Origin: Cephalotrichum gorgonifer
Lineage: Eukaryota; Ascomycota; Sordariomycetes; Microascales; Microascaceae
Length of the DNA: 64,000 nucleotides
NCBI GenBank assembly: GCA_900312665.1
Contig: ONZQ02000011.1
Location: 573,454-637,453 of the forward strand
Direction: 5' to 3'
The notes under the pieces are model-generated. The model worked only from the letters and a program-made list of their open reading frames with translations. It was not told the DNA's origin and did not search any database. A program made the translations under genes and the position numbers. Below are positions 35,096 through 47,123 of this stretch, one piece after another; within the stretch, counting starts at the first letter, position 1; the number at the start of each line of letters is the position of its first letter.

Positions 35096-35100
35096 ATATC

Positions 35101-35900
35101 AAGTAGCTTTTGAATATAGTATATTATTCTCAGATTAATAGAGAGCTAGAGTAGATTAATTAGGAAGTCTAGAGATATCTATATATCTTTATTAATTATA
35201 TCTAGGATAACTGGGGCAGGCTCTTGCCTATAGTATAGTTAATATTGAATAGCTATAAGAGTATCTCTATTAAGCTAAATCTATTCTTCTTTAAGTACAG
35301 TTATTATACTAACTCTATATAAGTTAAAGAGATCAAAGATAGAAAGTATAACTGGAAGGAGGCTGATATAAATAAACTGATATATTATCTTAAGGAAGCT
35401 ATATAGTTTATCTAAGTTATAATAGTGATAGCCTAGATAAAGAATAAGGAGATAGCTAATAAGCAGTAGGCCTCTATTAAATATTATAAGATTAGAGATC
35501 TAATATAGCTTAATATCTTTAATTATCATTTATCTTATCTATCAAAGAAGCTCAACTAGCTATATCAGAAATATTGAATTACTAAGATATTAGGAAGCTA
35601 TAATATTAAGCTTGATATCCTCTTAGATATAGAGAACTACTTTTATATTGATCTCTTATAGTAAGCTAGTAGTGATCTACTGCTAGGCTAAGTTACTATA
35701 GATTCCTAATCTATATTACTATAGAATGATAAAGGGGAAGAGGAATAGATAGTAGAAGAGATCTTTTATATCTGGAATAAGTAATAAGGAAGAGACTAAG
35801 CCTGAGAGATCCTAGTCTGATAGAGTAGCTATAAGAAACTAATATAGAAGCTAGTCAGCCTCTTAGTAGATATAAAGGCCTTAGATATCTATAAATCTAA
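35101..35900 (+). pseudogene. Family-A copy 1 pol, 3' part: integrase end and chromodomain
   Basis: Resumes the integrase interrupted at 27464: a degraded HSQTDGQ-like stretch and FVNYIQDNW-like (FINYIQDNWG), then a decayed chromodomain (EEIFYIW...SYKK...KLVSLLVDIKALDIY) at about 35740-35900. The uninterrupted equivalent is in copy 2 around 42640-43450. Confidence 0.8.
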
Positions 35901-38015
35901 GTACAGGCTGATTGATATTAATGATAGACTAAGAGAATAGTATAATATTATAAAGTGAAAATAGGATAGTAAAGCTATAAAGTAAGTATAGATCAGTATC
36001 TTGAAATATTCGAATATAAAAATAAAAAGAAATTAATTTAGACTGAAGCTATAAGTAATTACCCTAATATCTGATATTATAAATGAAATTCTACTATCTT
36101 ATCATCTTAATACTATAGCTATCTTACTACTTAATTAAATAATAAACTATTATAGATAGAATAGAGGATATATAGTTAGCTATTATATTACTTATAGATA
36201 TAACTATCCTTTTTACTAGTAGGGGCCTAGATAAGAGATTAATATAAGGATATAGTAGATAAGAGAGAGGATAAGAGAGGATATATTAAAGCTATAGTCT
36301 CCTAGATAAGCTGCTTCTCTAGAATATCTGTAATATAAGTAAATACTATTATTAGATTATCAGGTAATTAGGGGATAGAGGATATAGAGATCGAGATAGA
36401 GTAGGCCTAGTAAGTTAATAGTAAATTAATAAGGAAGAGAGAATATAAATATTTATCTCTCAGATTGATAGAAAGATCTAGAATAATTTACTATAGAGAT
36501 AGATAAAATCTATAAACTGGTTATCCTAGAGATAAATTAATAGTAGTCTAGTAGAGAGAAGGATAATAGATATTTATATTATTATTGTAGTATTCTGATA
36601 TAGTAAGATATCTCTTAATGAGATCTATAAGTTTACTAGAGAGCTAAGGAATAGTTAGTAAGCTATAAGATAGTATAAAGGAAGTAGTAATCTATAGTCT
36701 GATATATATAGCTATCTGTAGAGTAATAGATATACTTCTGACTGGAATCTAAGAAAAAGAAAGATTAGTATAAGAAAGTAGTAAAGGAGCAGAGAGGAAG
36801 ATATATTATCTATCTGATATAGATACTTATATTCTAGATAATTATCTAAATATTAGAGGTAGGTAATATACTAAATATTATATTCTCTATCAGGAGACTA
36901 TAAGATAGTAGAGGACTTGATATATTTAGACTATATAAGTTAATAATAAGATAATTAAGAGATAAATCTAGGAAATTTATAGGATTCAGATTACTATCAG
37001 TAGTAGTAAAATACTTAGAAGATGAGGTTAGATATAGTCAGATACTACTATAAGGATATAGTAAATATAAAATTTATATAAGGCTATAGTAGGGGGGGGC
37101 TAGATTATAGTAGTAGGAGTATCAGGGATTAAGATTATAGTATCTGAGATATTGGGGCTAGGAGACTCGATAGTAGGACTGATAGGAGGGGTATCTGGAG
37201 CTGGGGAAGATAGAGGAAGCTATATATCTATAGTAGTTAAGCTAGTAGGAGGAGTAGTAGTAATAGATAAGATAATATGATCCTTATCCTTCTATATAGA
37301 TATCTTATAAGGGGCTATATCTATATAAGAACAGTTAATACTTGATATATATAAGCTATAAACTTGCTAAACTTACTTGATATATAAATGGAAAATTTAT
37401 ATAAGATTCTATAATAAGTAAGTCAGTAAATAAGATAGCTACTTTTATACTGCTAGGTAATATTTATCTTAATAGTAGACTATTAGATAGAGATAGTAGA
37501 TATAACTATAAAATATTAGTAATGAAATAGTAGTAATCTGGAATCAATCTTAACTTACTGTAAAAAAGTATAGATATATAGGAGGGAGGATTTTTAAGAG
37601 CTCTGAAGGATAAGCTCCCTTATATAGGGTCTAAGGGTATACTCTTTCCTAAATAGATAGAGCCTGAGGATATATATCTTCCTAAAATAGACTTAATTGA
37701 TATCCTCTCAATAGAGGCTATTGAGTATTATAAATAATAGGATCTTAGTATATCAAGATAGCTTAATTTAGTAGGAACCGGTATGACCCTCTAGCTATAG
37801 AGTATATCTTCCTTATAGATCTGGTGATAATATAAGATATACTTAGGGAAAGTACAGTATAGTATAAGGGTACTGTGAAGAAAGGGAGGGATCTAAAGAG
37901 CAATGATATAGTAGTGATAAGGCTATGAGGAGATAAGAGAAAATTCATTTATTATAGAGATTACTGGCTAGCTATAGATATATATAGAGGGTATTATAAG
38001 GGAGGAGGGGGGTAA
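35901..38015. other. Long 3' region of family-A copy 1 between chromodomain and LTR
   Basis: About 2.1 kb with a counterpart of similar length in copy 2 (43451-45558). It contains G-rich then T/C-rich stretches and a 61-residue minus-strand frame at 37763-37948 that is matched at 45288-45491. No named domain was recognised. It is either an unusually long 3' non-coding region or a degraded extra gene. Confidence 0.6.
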
Positions 38016-38254
38016 TATTATAGATAAAAAATCTGTTAAATATTATCAGTATATAGTATCTAGTGCTATCTGCTAGATATCTAACTGAAACAGATATCTA
38101 CTCAAAGTATAAGTATATAGGCCCTATACTAATCTATATCTAGCTACTCTCTAGCAGCTAGATAGTGCCTTCCTCTTTCTTCTTTCTCTCTATCTTAAGA
38201 TAATATATACTTTCAGCCCCAACTGTTAAATAAACTCTTGGCCAAGCTGTAACA
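38016..38254 (+). repeat. 3' LTR of family-A copy 1
   Basis: 239 bp. The inner end has become TATTATAG, while the outer end CTGTAACA is intact. Followed by the CTGAT duplication. Confidence 0.92.
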
Positions 38255-38259
38255 CTGAT

Positions 38260-38424
38260 ATTGCTAGAGAGCTTAGCTAGGAGGGTATCAATATATCTAA
38301 AATAATAATCTGATAAATCTTAAAGCTCTCTGGATTCCAGAAAACGAAGCTAATAAGGAAGTCTAGACTAATAAAGAAGATGATAAAAGAGTGCTATAAG
38401 TAATATCTAGCTTATAAGCATTGG
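38260..38424 (+). pseudogene. Tc1/mariner transposase, middle part
   Basis: 55 codons joining the N-terminal part in phase: IARELS-EGINIS, ILKLSGFQKTKLIRK, ending YKHW where the second Gypsy copy enters. Five stops have formed. The last five bases, ATTGG (38420-38424), are the target duplication repeated at 45798-45802. Confidence 0.85.
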
Positions 38425-38663
38425 TATTATAGGCAAAAAACCTGTTAAATATTATCAGTATACAGTATCTGGTGCCATCTATCAGATGCCTAACTGAAAC
38501 AGGTATCTACTTAAAGTATAAGTATATAGGCCCTATATTAATCTATATCTAGCTACTCTCTAGTAGCTAGATAGTATCTTCCTCTTTCTTCTTTCCCTTT
38601 ATCTTAAGATAATATATACTTTCAGCTTTAACTATTAAATAAACTCTTAGCTAAGCTATAATA
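38425..38663 (+). repeat. 5' LTR of family-A copy 2
   Basis: 239 bp. Begins TATTATAGGC (mutated from TGTTACAGG) and ends CTATAATA. Confidence 0.9.
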
Positions 38664-38939
38664 TATCTTAAGATCTATTAACTAAAAAGTATCGATATAG
38701 TAGTAAGCTATAGATGAAAACAGGCCTATCCGGGTATAAGAGATATAGATATAATCCCAGATCCAGGAAGAGATTAATGTCTCTATATAGCCTCTATAGG
38801 TCTAGATTATTAAGCTGTATTATCTCCTTCAAGTAGCAAGTATCCTACTCCTATCTATCCCCCTTATAGAAGCTATCACTATATCTCTACTAGCCCCAGT
38901 ACCAGATCTAATATCGATCCTATTATAAATGAGATCTCT

Positions 38940-41900
38940 CCTAAGCTTACTAAAGTTCTCTGGAAAATATAATAAATATCTGATTTAGTAATAGTAGATA
39001 TATAATAAACTATCTCTTGATATATATCTCTATTCTATAATATATAAGTAATAATATCTAATAGATAGCTACTTAGATACTATATCTAGGAAAATTACTA
39101 AGATCTTCTATAAAGCTGGTAGCTATAATAGGGACTATAATCCTATAAAGTTTATAGAGTATCTTGATTTAATATACTATAATCCTAATATCATTATCTA
39201 TACTGTAGCTATATTGAGGATATTATAATAAAGAGAGGATCAATTATTTATATACTTTCTCCTCTAGTTTAAGTAGACTTTTATCTAGGCAGGAGATAGT
39301 ACTTAGGCTGATAGTATAAAGATTATATTCCTTAAGAGTATACTGAATATATAGCTGTAATATTAGCTTATCTTAGTATAGATATCTCTTAAGTATAAGG
39401 TTTAGAGCCTCAGGGTCTAGGAAGTCTCTAGTAGGCTTAAAAGCTTTATAAAGAATTAATATTATTATATCAAATAATCTAAGAGATATCTGTAAGTCTA
39501 AGATGATAAGGGTGATATATCTATATCAGGAATAAATAAGCTAGATGAGGGAAAGAGCTATAATAATATTAATATTAAATATTAATTGAAATCTGAGATC
39601 TGGTAATACTATAACTATCAGGAGGTAGGATATCTTATAGTATACTGCTATCAGCTTTATATCCCCTATACTATCTATATATAAAAGAGGTATAAATATA
39701 GTAAAGATAAGGAGGAGAAATTATAAGGAGAGAGTAAGGAAGATAATTTATTATCAGAAAAAGAGTAGCCTTAGTATAAAATTGGATATTAAAGCTAGAA
39801 TAAGTAGACTTAGAAGGATAAGAAGTATTTAAGATATAAATAAGCAGTGATCTAATATTAATATAGATTAAAGTTAATAATAGATTTATAAATATACTTA
39901 TTGATATTAGCTGTAATTACTATATAGTAATCAGTAAATCCCTCTTTAAGAAGCTTAAATTATCATTAATTAACTAGAAGAAGTAGCTCTTCTATAGCTA
40001 TATAGAAGATAATAAGATAATAGAGGCTATCAATATTACTAAATTCTCAAATAATATAAATAGCTTCCTTAAAGATATCTATATCTATATAATATCAGGT
40101 CTTAGAGAGGATCTTTTCTTAGAGAAGCTATAGTATAAGTAGAATAATATAGTATATCTAGTAAAGGAGTAGTAACTTCTCTATCAGTATAGGGGGATCA
40201 AACTATAATTTAGTAACTAGGAAGAATCATCCTAGATCTAAGAGATCTAAACTGCCTACCTTATCATCAGATCGGTATTCAGTATAGAAATCAAGAGGTT
40301 AAGGAGGCTAAGGGGAGGTTATATTAATACTGTAAGCTAGATATAAGCTATCAGCTTGATAGATATCAATAAAATTCTATAGTAGAAGCTGAGTAGAGAC
40401 CCTGCTACTACTATCCTATAAGAATTTTTAAAAGAATTCCTGAAGCTATTCTTAAAGGAGGAGGCTAAGAAGTTATCTCTATACTATCCTGATAGTAATT
40501 ATAAAGTAAACCTAGTATAAGATAGTGATAATAATAAAGTATCTCTCTTATAGGGACCCCTCTATAATATATCCTATAAGGAACTTCTAGTCCTCTAGAA
40601 GATGATTATAGATTTAGTTGATCAAGGATTTATCTATACTAGTAGCTTAATAGCTATAGTATCTATACTATTTATAAAGAAGCCTGATAGTAGACTTCAG
40701 TTCTATTATAACTATAGAGCTTTTAATATAATAATAAAGTAAGATCACTATCTTCTCCTATTGATCTTGGAGATCTTATATAATTTATTAAAGGTAAAAT
40801 AGTTTATTAAGTTTAATATAATTACTGCTTTCTATAAGTTGAGGATAGTAAAGAGCTATAAATATAAGATAGCTTTCTAGATATAGTTTAGATCTTTTGA
40901 ATAGATAATCTGCTCCTTTAGACTTAATAATACTCTTACTATATTCTAATATTATATCAATAGTATAATCAGTAAATTTAGAGAATAGATAACAGCTTAT
41001 CTAGATAATATCCTGATTTATATAGATAGCTTATATCGGGAATATATAGTATAGATCTACTATATACTAGTAAGTTTTAAGTAGATAGATCTCTACTTAG
41101 ATCCTATAAAGTATAAGTTTAATATCAAGATAGTCAAGTATCTAGGGTTTATTATAATTGCTAGGGAAGGGATATTATATAATCCAGATAAGCTATAAAC
41201 TATCTATAAATAATTGAGACCTCTCTCTGCTACTAGGATATAAAGTTTCCTTAGATTTATTAATTACTATCAGATTTTTATCTTAGACTTTACTGAGATT
41301 ATCTATATCTTAATAGTATTAACTAGAAAAAATATCTCCTTCTACTAGGGGTAGAAAGAATAAGTAGCCTTTGAGGAGCTAAAATATTACTTTATCAAGG
41401 CCTCCTTTCTACGATAATAGGATTATAACTAAGTAATTTAACTGGAGATTAACTACTCTAGGTTTATTCTTAGGGGGATTCTCTTATAGAAGGATAAGAA
41501 TAGAATATATAGAGTAGTTACTTATTATTTATAGTAACTTACTACTATAAAGTATAACTATCTAATCTATAATAAAGAGATACTAGTGATTATCAGTTAT
41601 TTGAAAGTCTAGAGAGTAGAGCTATATAACTATAGCTTTTTTATAGTAGTATATAATTATAAAAACCTTAAATACTTTATAATTAAGAGAGTACTTATAG
41701 AGTAGTAAAGCTACTAGATTGATAAGATTATATCTTATAATTTCCAGATCAGATATTAGAAGAGGAAGTTTAATATAGTAGCTGATATACTATCTTACTA
41801 TAAGTAAGATATATCTGAGGATAGCTTAGATAAATATAAATAAAGATACTACTAGTAGCTTCTCCTAGAATATATAGTTATAGATATTTACTGATTTGAA

Positions 41901-43450
41901 CTATAAGTACTGAGTAGTATTAATATTACTATCTTACTGATATTCTAGATATTTAAAGTATAGTCTAAATTATAGATTCTTTAAGATAAGGTAGCTATAA
42001 ATAATAAAGAATTCTAGACTATATAGATAATAATCTAGCAGGGTATATATTACTTTCTATTATTAATAGGCTTGAAGATATAGATCTCAGAATATAGGAT
42101 TGATATCTTAGATAAAGTGATATATTGGAGGTATCTCTAGATATCTGGGAAATAAGCTATAAATATACTATAAGATAGATTAATATAAGCCCTCTATAAT
42201 TTATAGATAGATAGCTATCTAGGCTAGGATATTACTATCTAGCTGATAGATTATAATTTCTTCTAGCTGGGCTATATTTAGGATATCTGGAAATTTATAA
42301 AGAACTATGATAAGTATAATAGAGCTACTATCTGGAGAAGAGTAAAGTAAAAGCTTCTTAAGCTCCTCCTAATATCAGAATATATATATAGTAATATAAC
42401 TATAGACTTTATAGTAGAGCTCCTATCTATAGGCAGTAAGAAAGCTATAAATCTCCTTATAATCTATAATCAGTTAATCAAATTGATAATACTTAAAGTG
42501 ATAATTAGCAGTAAAGTAGAAGTATATATAGAGTATTTCCTCTACTGCTATATATAGTTCTATAGATTCTCTAGAACTATTATTAATAATTAAGAGATTA
42601 ACTGGACTAGTAAATTCTAGAAGAGACTCTACTATCTTATAGATATCAAATAGCTTTTGAATATAGTATATCATTCTTAGACTGATAGAGGGCCAGAGTA
42701 GATTAATCAGAAAGTCTAGAGATATCTATATATCTTTATTAATTATATCCAGGATAATTAGAATAGATTCTTATCTATAGTATAGTTAGTATTAAATAGC
42801 TATAAGAATATCTCTATTAAACTAAATCTATTCTTCTTTGAGTATAATTATTATACTAGCTCTATATAAGTTAAAGAGATCGAAGATAGGAAGTATAATC
42901 AGAAGGAAGCTAATATAAATAAACTGATATATTATCTTAAGAAAGCTATACAGTTTATCTAAGCTATAATAGTAATAGCCTAGATAAAGAGTAAGAAGAT
43001 AGCTAATAAGTAGCAGGCCTCTACTGAATATTATAAGATCAGAGATCTAGTATAGTTTAATATCTCTAACTATCATTTATCTTATCTATTAAAGAAGTTT
43101 AATTAATTATATTGGAAATATTGAGTTATTAAAGTATTAGAAAGCTATAATATTAAGCTTGATATCCCCTCAGATATAGAGAACTACTTTTATATTGATC
43201 TCTTATAGTAAGCTAGTAGTAATCTACTACTAGGCTAAATTACTATAGATTCCTAATTTATATTACTATAGAATGATAAAAGGGAAGAGGAATAGATAGT
43301 AGAAGAGATCCTTTATATCTAGAGTAAGTGATAAGGAAAAGGCTAGATCTGAGAGGCCCTAGTCTGATAGAGTAGCTATAAAGAACTGATATAGGAGCCA
43401 GTTAGCCTCTTAATAGATATAAAGGCCTTAGATATCTATAAGTCTAAGTA
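38940..43450 (+). pseudogene. Family-A copy 2 gag-pol (RIP-degraded)
   Basis: The same order as copy 1. The zinc knuckle region near 39600 is decayed. The RT catalytic box at 40998-41009 now reads YLDN, the second Asp lost by a G-to-A change, so this copy could not reverse transcribe even without its stops. The integrase is continuous through 42600-42720, and a decayed chromodomain ends near 43450. The limits are approximate. Confidence 0.82.
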
Positions 43451-45558
43451 TAGGTTAATTAATATTAATAATAGGCTAAAGGAATAGTATAATATTATAA
43501 AGTAAAAATAGAGTAGTAAAGCTATAAAGTAAATATAGATTAATATCTTGAAATATTTAAATATAAAAATAAAAAGAAATCAATTTAAATTGAAACTATA
43601 AATAATCACTCTAATATCTGATATTATAAATGAAACTCTATTATCTTATTATCTTAATACTATAGCTACTCTACTATTTAATTAAATAATAAACTATTAT
43701 AGACAGAATAGAGGGTATATAGTCAGCTATTATACTATTTATAGATATAATTATCTTTCTTATTAGTAGGGGCCTAGATAAGAGATTAGTATAAGGATAT
43801 AGTAGATAAGAGAGAGGGTAAGAGAGGATATACTGAAGCTATAGCCTCCTAGATAAATTATTTCTCTAAAATATCTGTAATATAAGTAAATATTATTATC
43901 AGGCTATCAGATAACTAGGGGATAGAGGGTATAGAGATTAAGATAGAGTAGGCCTAGTAAGTTAATAGTAAATCAATAGAGAAGAGAGAATATAAATATT
44001 TATCTCTTAGATTAATAGGAAGATCTAGAATAATTTATTATAGAGATAGATAAAGTCTATAAACTAGTTATCTTAGAGATAAGTTAATAATAATCTAATA
44101 GAGAAGAGGATAATAGATATTTATACTATTATTATAGTACTCTGATATAATAAGATATCTCTTAATAAGATCTATAAATTTACTAGAGAGCTAAGGAGTA
44201 ATTAGTAAACTGTAAGATAGTATAAAGGAAGTAGTGATCTATAGTCTGATATATATAGCTATCTATAGAATAATAGATATACTTCTAACTGGAATCTAAG
44301 AAAAGGAAAGATCAATATAAGAAAGTAGTAAAGGAGCAGAGAGGAAGATATATTATCTATCTGATATAGATACTTATATCCTGGATAATTATCTAAATAT
44401 TAGAGATAGATAATATATTAAATATTATATTCTCTATCAGGAGGCTATAAGGCAGTAGAGGACTTAGTATATTTAGACTATATAAGTTAATAGTAAAGTA
44501 GTTAAGAGATAAATCTAGGAAATTTATAGGATTCAGATTACTATCAATAATAGTAGAATACTTAGAAGATAAGATTAGATATAGTCAGATATTATTATAA
44601 GGATATAGTAAATATAAAATTTATATAAGGCTATAGTAGAGGGGGGCTAGATTATAGTAGTAAGAATATCAGAGATTGAGATTATAATATCTAAGATACT
44701 GGGGCTAGGAGACTTGATAGTAAGACTGATAGAAAGGGTATCTAGAGCCAGGGAGGATAGAGGAAGCTATATATCTACAGTAATCGAGCTAGTAGAAGGA
44801 GTAGTAGTAGTAAGCAGAGTAGTATAACCCTTATCCTTCTATATAGATATCTTATAAGAGGCTATATCTATATAAGAACAGTCAGCACTCGATATATATA
44901 AGCTGCAAACTTACTAAACTTATTTAATATATAAATAGAAAATTTATATAAGATTCTATAATAAATCAGTAAATAAGATAGCTACTTCTATACTACTAGG
45001 CAATACTTACCTCAATAGCAGGCTATTAGATAGAGATAGTAGATATAACTATAGAATATTAACAGCAAAATAGTAGCAATCTGGAATCAACCTCAACTCA
45101 CTGTAAAAAAGTATAGATATATAGAAGGGAGGGTTTTTAAGAACTCTGAAGGACAAGCCCCCTTATATAGGGCCTAAGGGTATACTCTTTCTTAAATAGA
45201 TAGAATCTGAGGATATATATCTTCCTAAAATAGGCTTAATTGATATCCTCTTAATAGAGGCTATTGAATATCATAAATAATAGGATCTCAGTATATCAAG
45301 ATAGCTCGATTCAGCAGAAACCAGTATAACCCTCTAGCTATAGAGTATATCTTCCTTATAGATCTGATAGTAATATAAGATATATTTAGGGAAAGTATAG
45401 TATAGTATAAGGGTACTATAAAGAAGGGGAGGGATCTAAAGAGCAATAATATAGTAGTGATAAGGCTATAAGGAGATAAGAGAAAATTCATTTATTATAG
45501 AGATTACTAGCCAGCTACAGATATATATAGAGGGCACTGTAAGAGAGGAGAGAGATAA
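43451..45558. other. Long 3' region of family-A copy 2
   Basis: The counterpart of 35901-38015, similar in length and order, including a minus-strand frame at 45288-45491 that matches 37763-37948 of copy 1. No domain recognised. Confidence 0.6.
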
Positions 45559-45797
45559 TATTATAGATAAAAAATCTGTTAAATATTATCAGTATACAGT
45601 ATCTGGTGCTATCTGCTAGATGCCTAACTGAAATAGATATCTACTCAAAGTATAAGCATATAGGCCCCATGCTAACCTATACCTAGCCACTCCCTAGCAG
45701 CTAGACAGCGCCTTCCTCTTTCTTCTTTCCCCCTATCTTGAGATAATATACACTTTCAGCCCCAACTGTTGAACAAACTCTTGGCCAAGCTATAACA
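45559..45797 (+). repeat. 3' LTR of family-A copy 2
   Basis: 239 bp. The outer half (from about 45660) is clearly richer in C and G than the other family-A LTRs, so it is the least RIP-affected of the four and the best template for the ancestral LTR. Confidence 0.9.
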
Positions 45798-45802
45798 ATT
45801 GG

Positions 45803-46612
45803 ACTGATAAGGACTAGAAGAATATTATTTGATCTGATAAGATCTCAGTTATCCTTCTTTATCACCGAGGGGGCTATCAGATCTGGTATAAGGCTGATGA
45901 GCACTTCCTTCAGAGCTGTATCTATAAGAGATAGAAGGGAGTAAATGAGTTTATATTTTAGGGGGCTTTCTCTTATAATAAAAAAGATCCTTGCTACTAC
46001 TGGACTCCAGAGACTGTAAAAAAGAGAACAGTATCAAAAGAAACTATTAATAAATTGAATAAAGAGCTAGAGCTACTGATAAGGGAATAGTAGGAGCTAA
46101 ATAATAGTATATAGAGGCTCAATCTATAGTAGCTATCTGGGAAGTAGCCAGAATAGAAGTAGAATAAGAAGTATAGTAAATTTATAAGAGGGTCAGATAA
46201 AGGAATTGACTAGTAGCAATATCAGTAAATGATTCTACTATCTCTGATATTCTCTTTTACTAGGGAATATCTCTGAGATCGACCAGATATGATAGTCCAG
46301 GAAGATAAAGCTCCTGTATACAGTCATTATATTCAATAGCAGCTCTACAATCTTCATGATATCAAGTATCTTCTCTGGTACAGTAATTTATCAGATCTAA
46401 ATGCAATAGAGCCCTATTGGCCTTAGATGAAGAGGCTTACTATGAAGAAGGGTGCCCCAAAGAACCGGCAGGAAGCTATTCAGGCTTGGCAGAGAGCTTG
46501 GAGAGAGCTACTACAGGAGAATATCCAAGCTTGGATTGAACGGATCCATATTCATATTAAGGAAGTCATTCGGCTTAAGGGTGGGAATGAATATAAGGAG
46601 GGTCGGGGATAG
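45803..46612 (+). pseudogene. Tc1/mariner transposase, C-terminal catalytic part
   Basis: 270 codons in phase with the middle part. The DDE region is readable: a SDK in place of the expected SDE near the first Asp, later IVQEDKAPVYSH for the second Asp, and LSDLNAIEPYWP for the third acidic residue. The last 60 codons (MKRLTMKKGAPKNRQEA onward) are intact up to TAG 46610-46612. Stops are frequent before 46300 and absent after 46427, so decay falls toward the island edge. Confidence 0.87.
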
Positions 46613-46678
46613 CCTCATAGTAATTTGTATATAGCATTGCTTTCCCAAATTGTGGCGTTCCTTAGCGCCTTGGCACGG

Positions 46679-46705
46679 GGTCAAAACTTTTGGAATGTGC
46701 CTCCG
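46679..46705 (-). repeat. Right terminal inverted repeat of the Tc1/mariner element
   Basis: Ends GGAATGTGCCTCCG followed by TA (46706-46707). A perfect inverted match to 22792-22818. Confidence 0.95.
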
Positions 46706-46707
46706 TA

Positions 46708-47123
46708 GGCCGGCACTCTTTCCCCCGTTCGGTATTACAAGTGAGACGGCTGGCGGTACATGTACTTCAGTATCCACATTTGTCTCTAGCTCGGAGTCGC
46801 TGCCGTCAGCCCCAACCAGCCTTCAAATGGTTTACATCCACGCCCAATACCTTTGTCCCCAGGCCAGCCTTACCCACTCTTCTCCGTCATCTCTGTGACC
46901 TGCTTCACATTGCCTTCCAACGAACAACCCACGACACCTCTATTCGGCCTTCACGACAAACCAGGCTACCGTCTGAGGATACCAGCCGTTGGCCGCGAGC
47001 CCGACCAGGCAACGACAACCCAGTTGTCCGCCCAGTACTCGTACTTGCGCCCGTCGCCCATCGCCCGTCCATCCTCCGACCCTCATCGTCTTCCGCCCCG
47101 GTACTATCGCTACCCCGAATGAC
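46708..47123. other. Right flank of the island and HUL4 upstream region
   Basis: About 0.4 kb of GC-rich unmutated sequence between the TA duplication and the HUL4 start codon. It must hold the promoter and leader of the ubiquitin ligase. The open frames here do not join the gene in a recognisable way. Confidence 0.55.

Larger units (their letters stand above)
23243..38254 (+). mobile_element. Gypsy chromovirus, family A copy 1, itself interrupted
   Basis: Bounded by 239-bp LTRs (23243-23481, 38016-38254) and a CTGAT target duplication (23238-23242, 38255-38259). A purine-rich tract (GGGAGGAGGGGGG) precedes the right LTR. Without the inserted family-B element and its duplicated 5 bp it is 7376 bp, essentially the length of copy 2 (7373 bp). 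The order gag, protease, RT, RNase H, integrase, chromodomain is still readable, but RIP has filled every frame with stops. Confidence 0.92.
38425..45797 (+). mobile_element. Gypsy chromovirus, family A copy 2
   Basis: 7373 bp with 239-bp LTRs (38425-38663, 45559-45797) and an ATTGG duplication. It is strongly similar to copy 1 along its whole length and uninterrupted, so it shows the pre-insertion state of the integrase (ATATC present once at 42643-42647). Heavily RIP-mutated throughout. Confidence 0.93.
22792..46705. mobile_element. Tc1/mariner element interrupted by nested LTR retrotransposons
   Basis: The outer element has 27-bp perfect terminal inverted repeats (22792-22818 and 46679-46705) flanked by TA (22790-22791, 46706-46707), the Tc1/mariner target duplication. 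Beyond the perfect part the repeats continue with differences that are mostly G-to-A on the left arm, as RIP produces. Inside is one transposase gene in three pieces (22937-23242, 38260-38424, 45803-46612), separated by two Gypsy insertions. Removing them leaves an element of roughly 1.5 kb, a normal size for the family. It is defective: the start codon is ATA, and stops have formed. Confidence 0.92.

Noticed and set aside
23482..45558. Short minus-strand frames within the retrotransposons as host genes
   Set aside because: They lie inside elements bounded by LTRs and target duplications, and arise where RIP lowers stop frequency on one strand.
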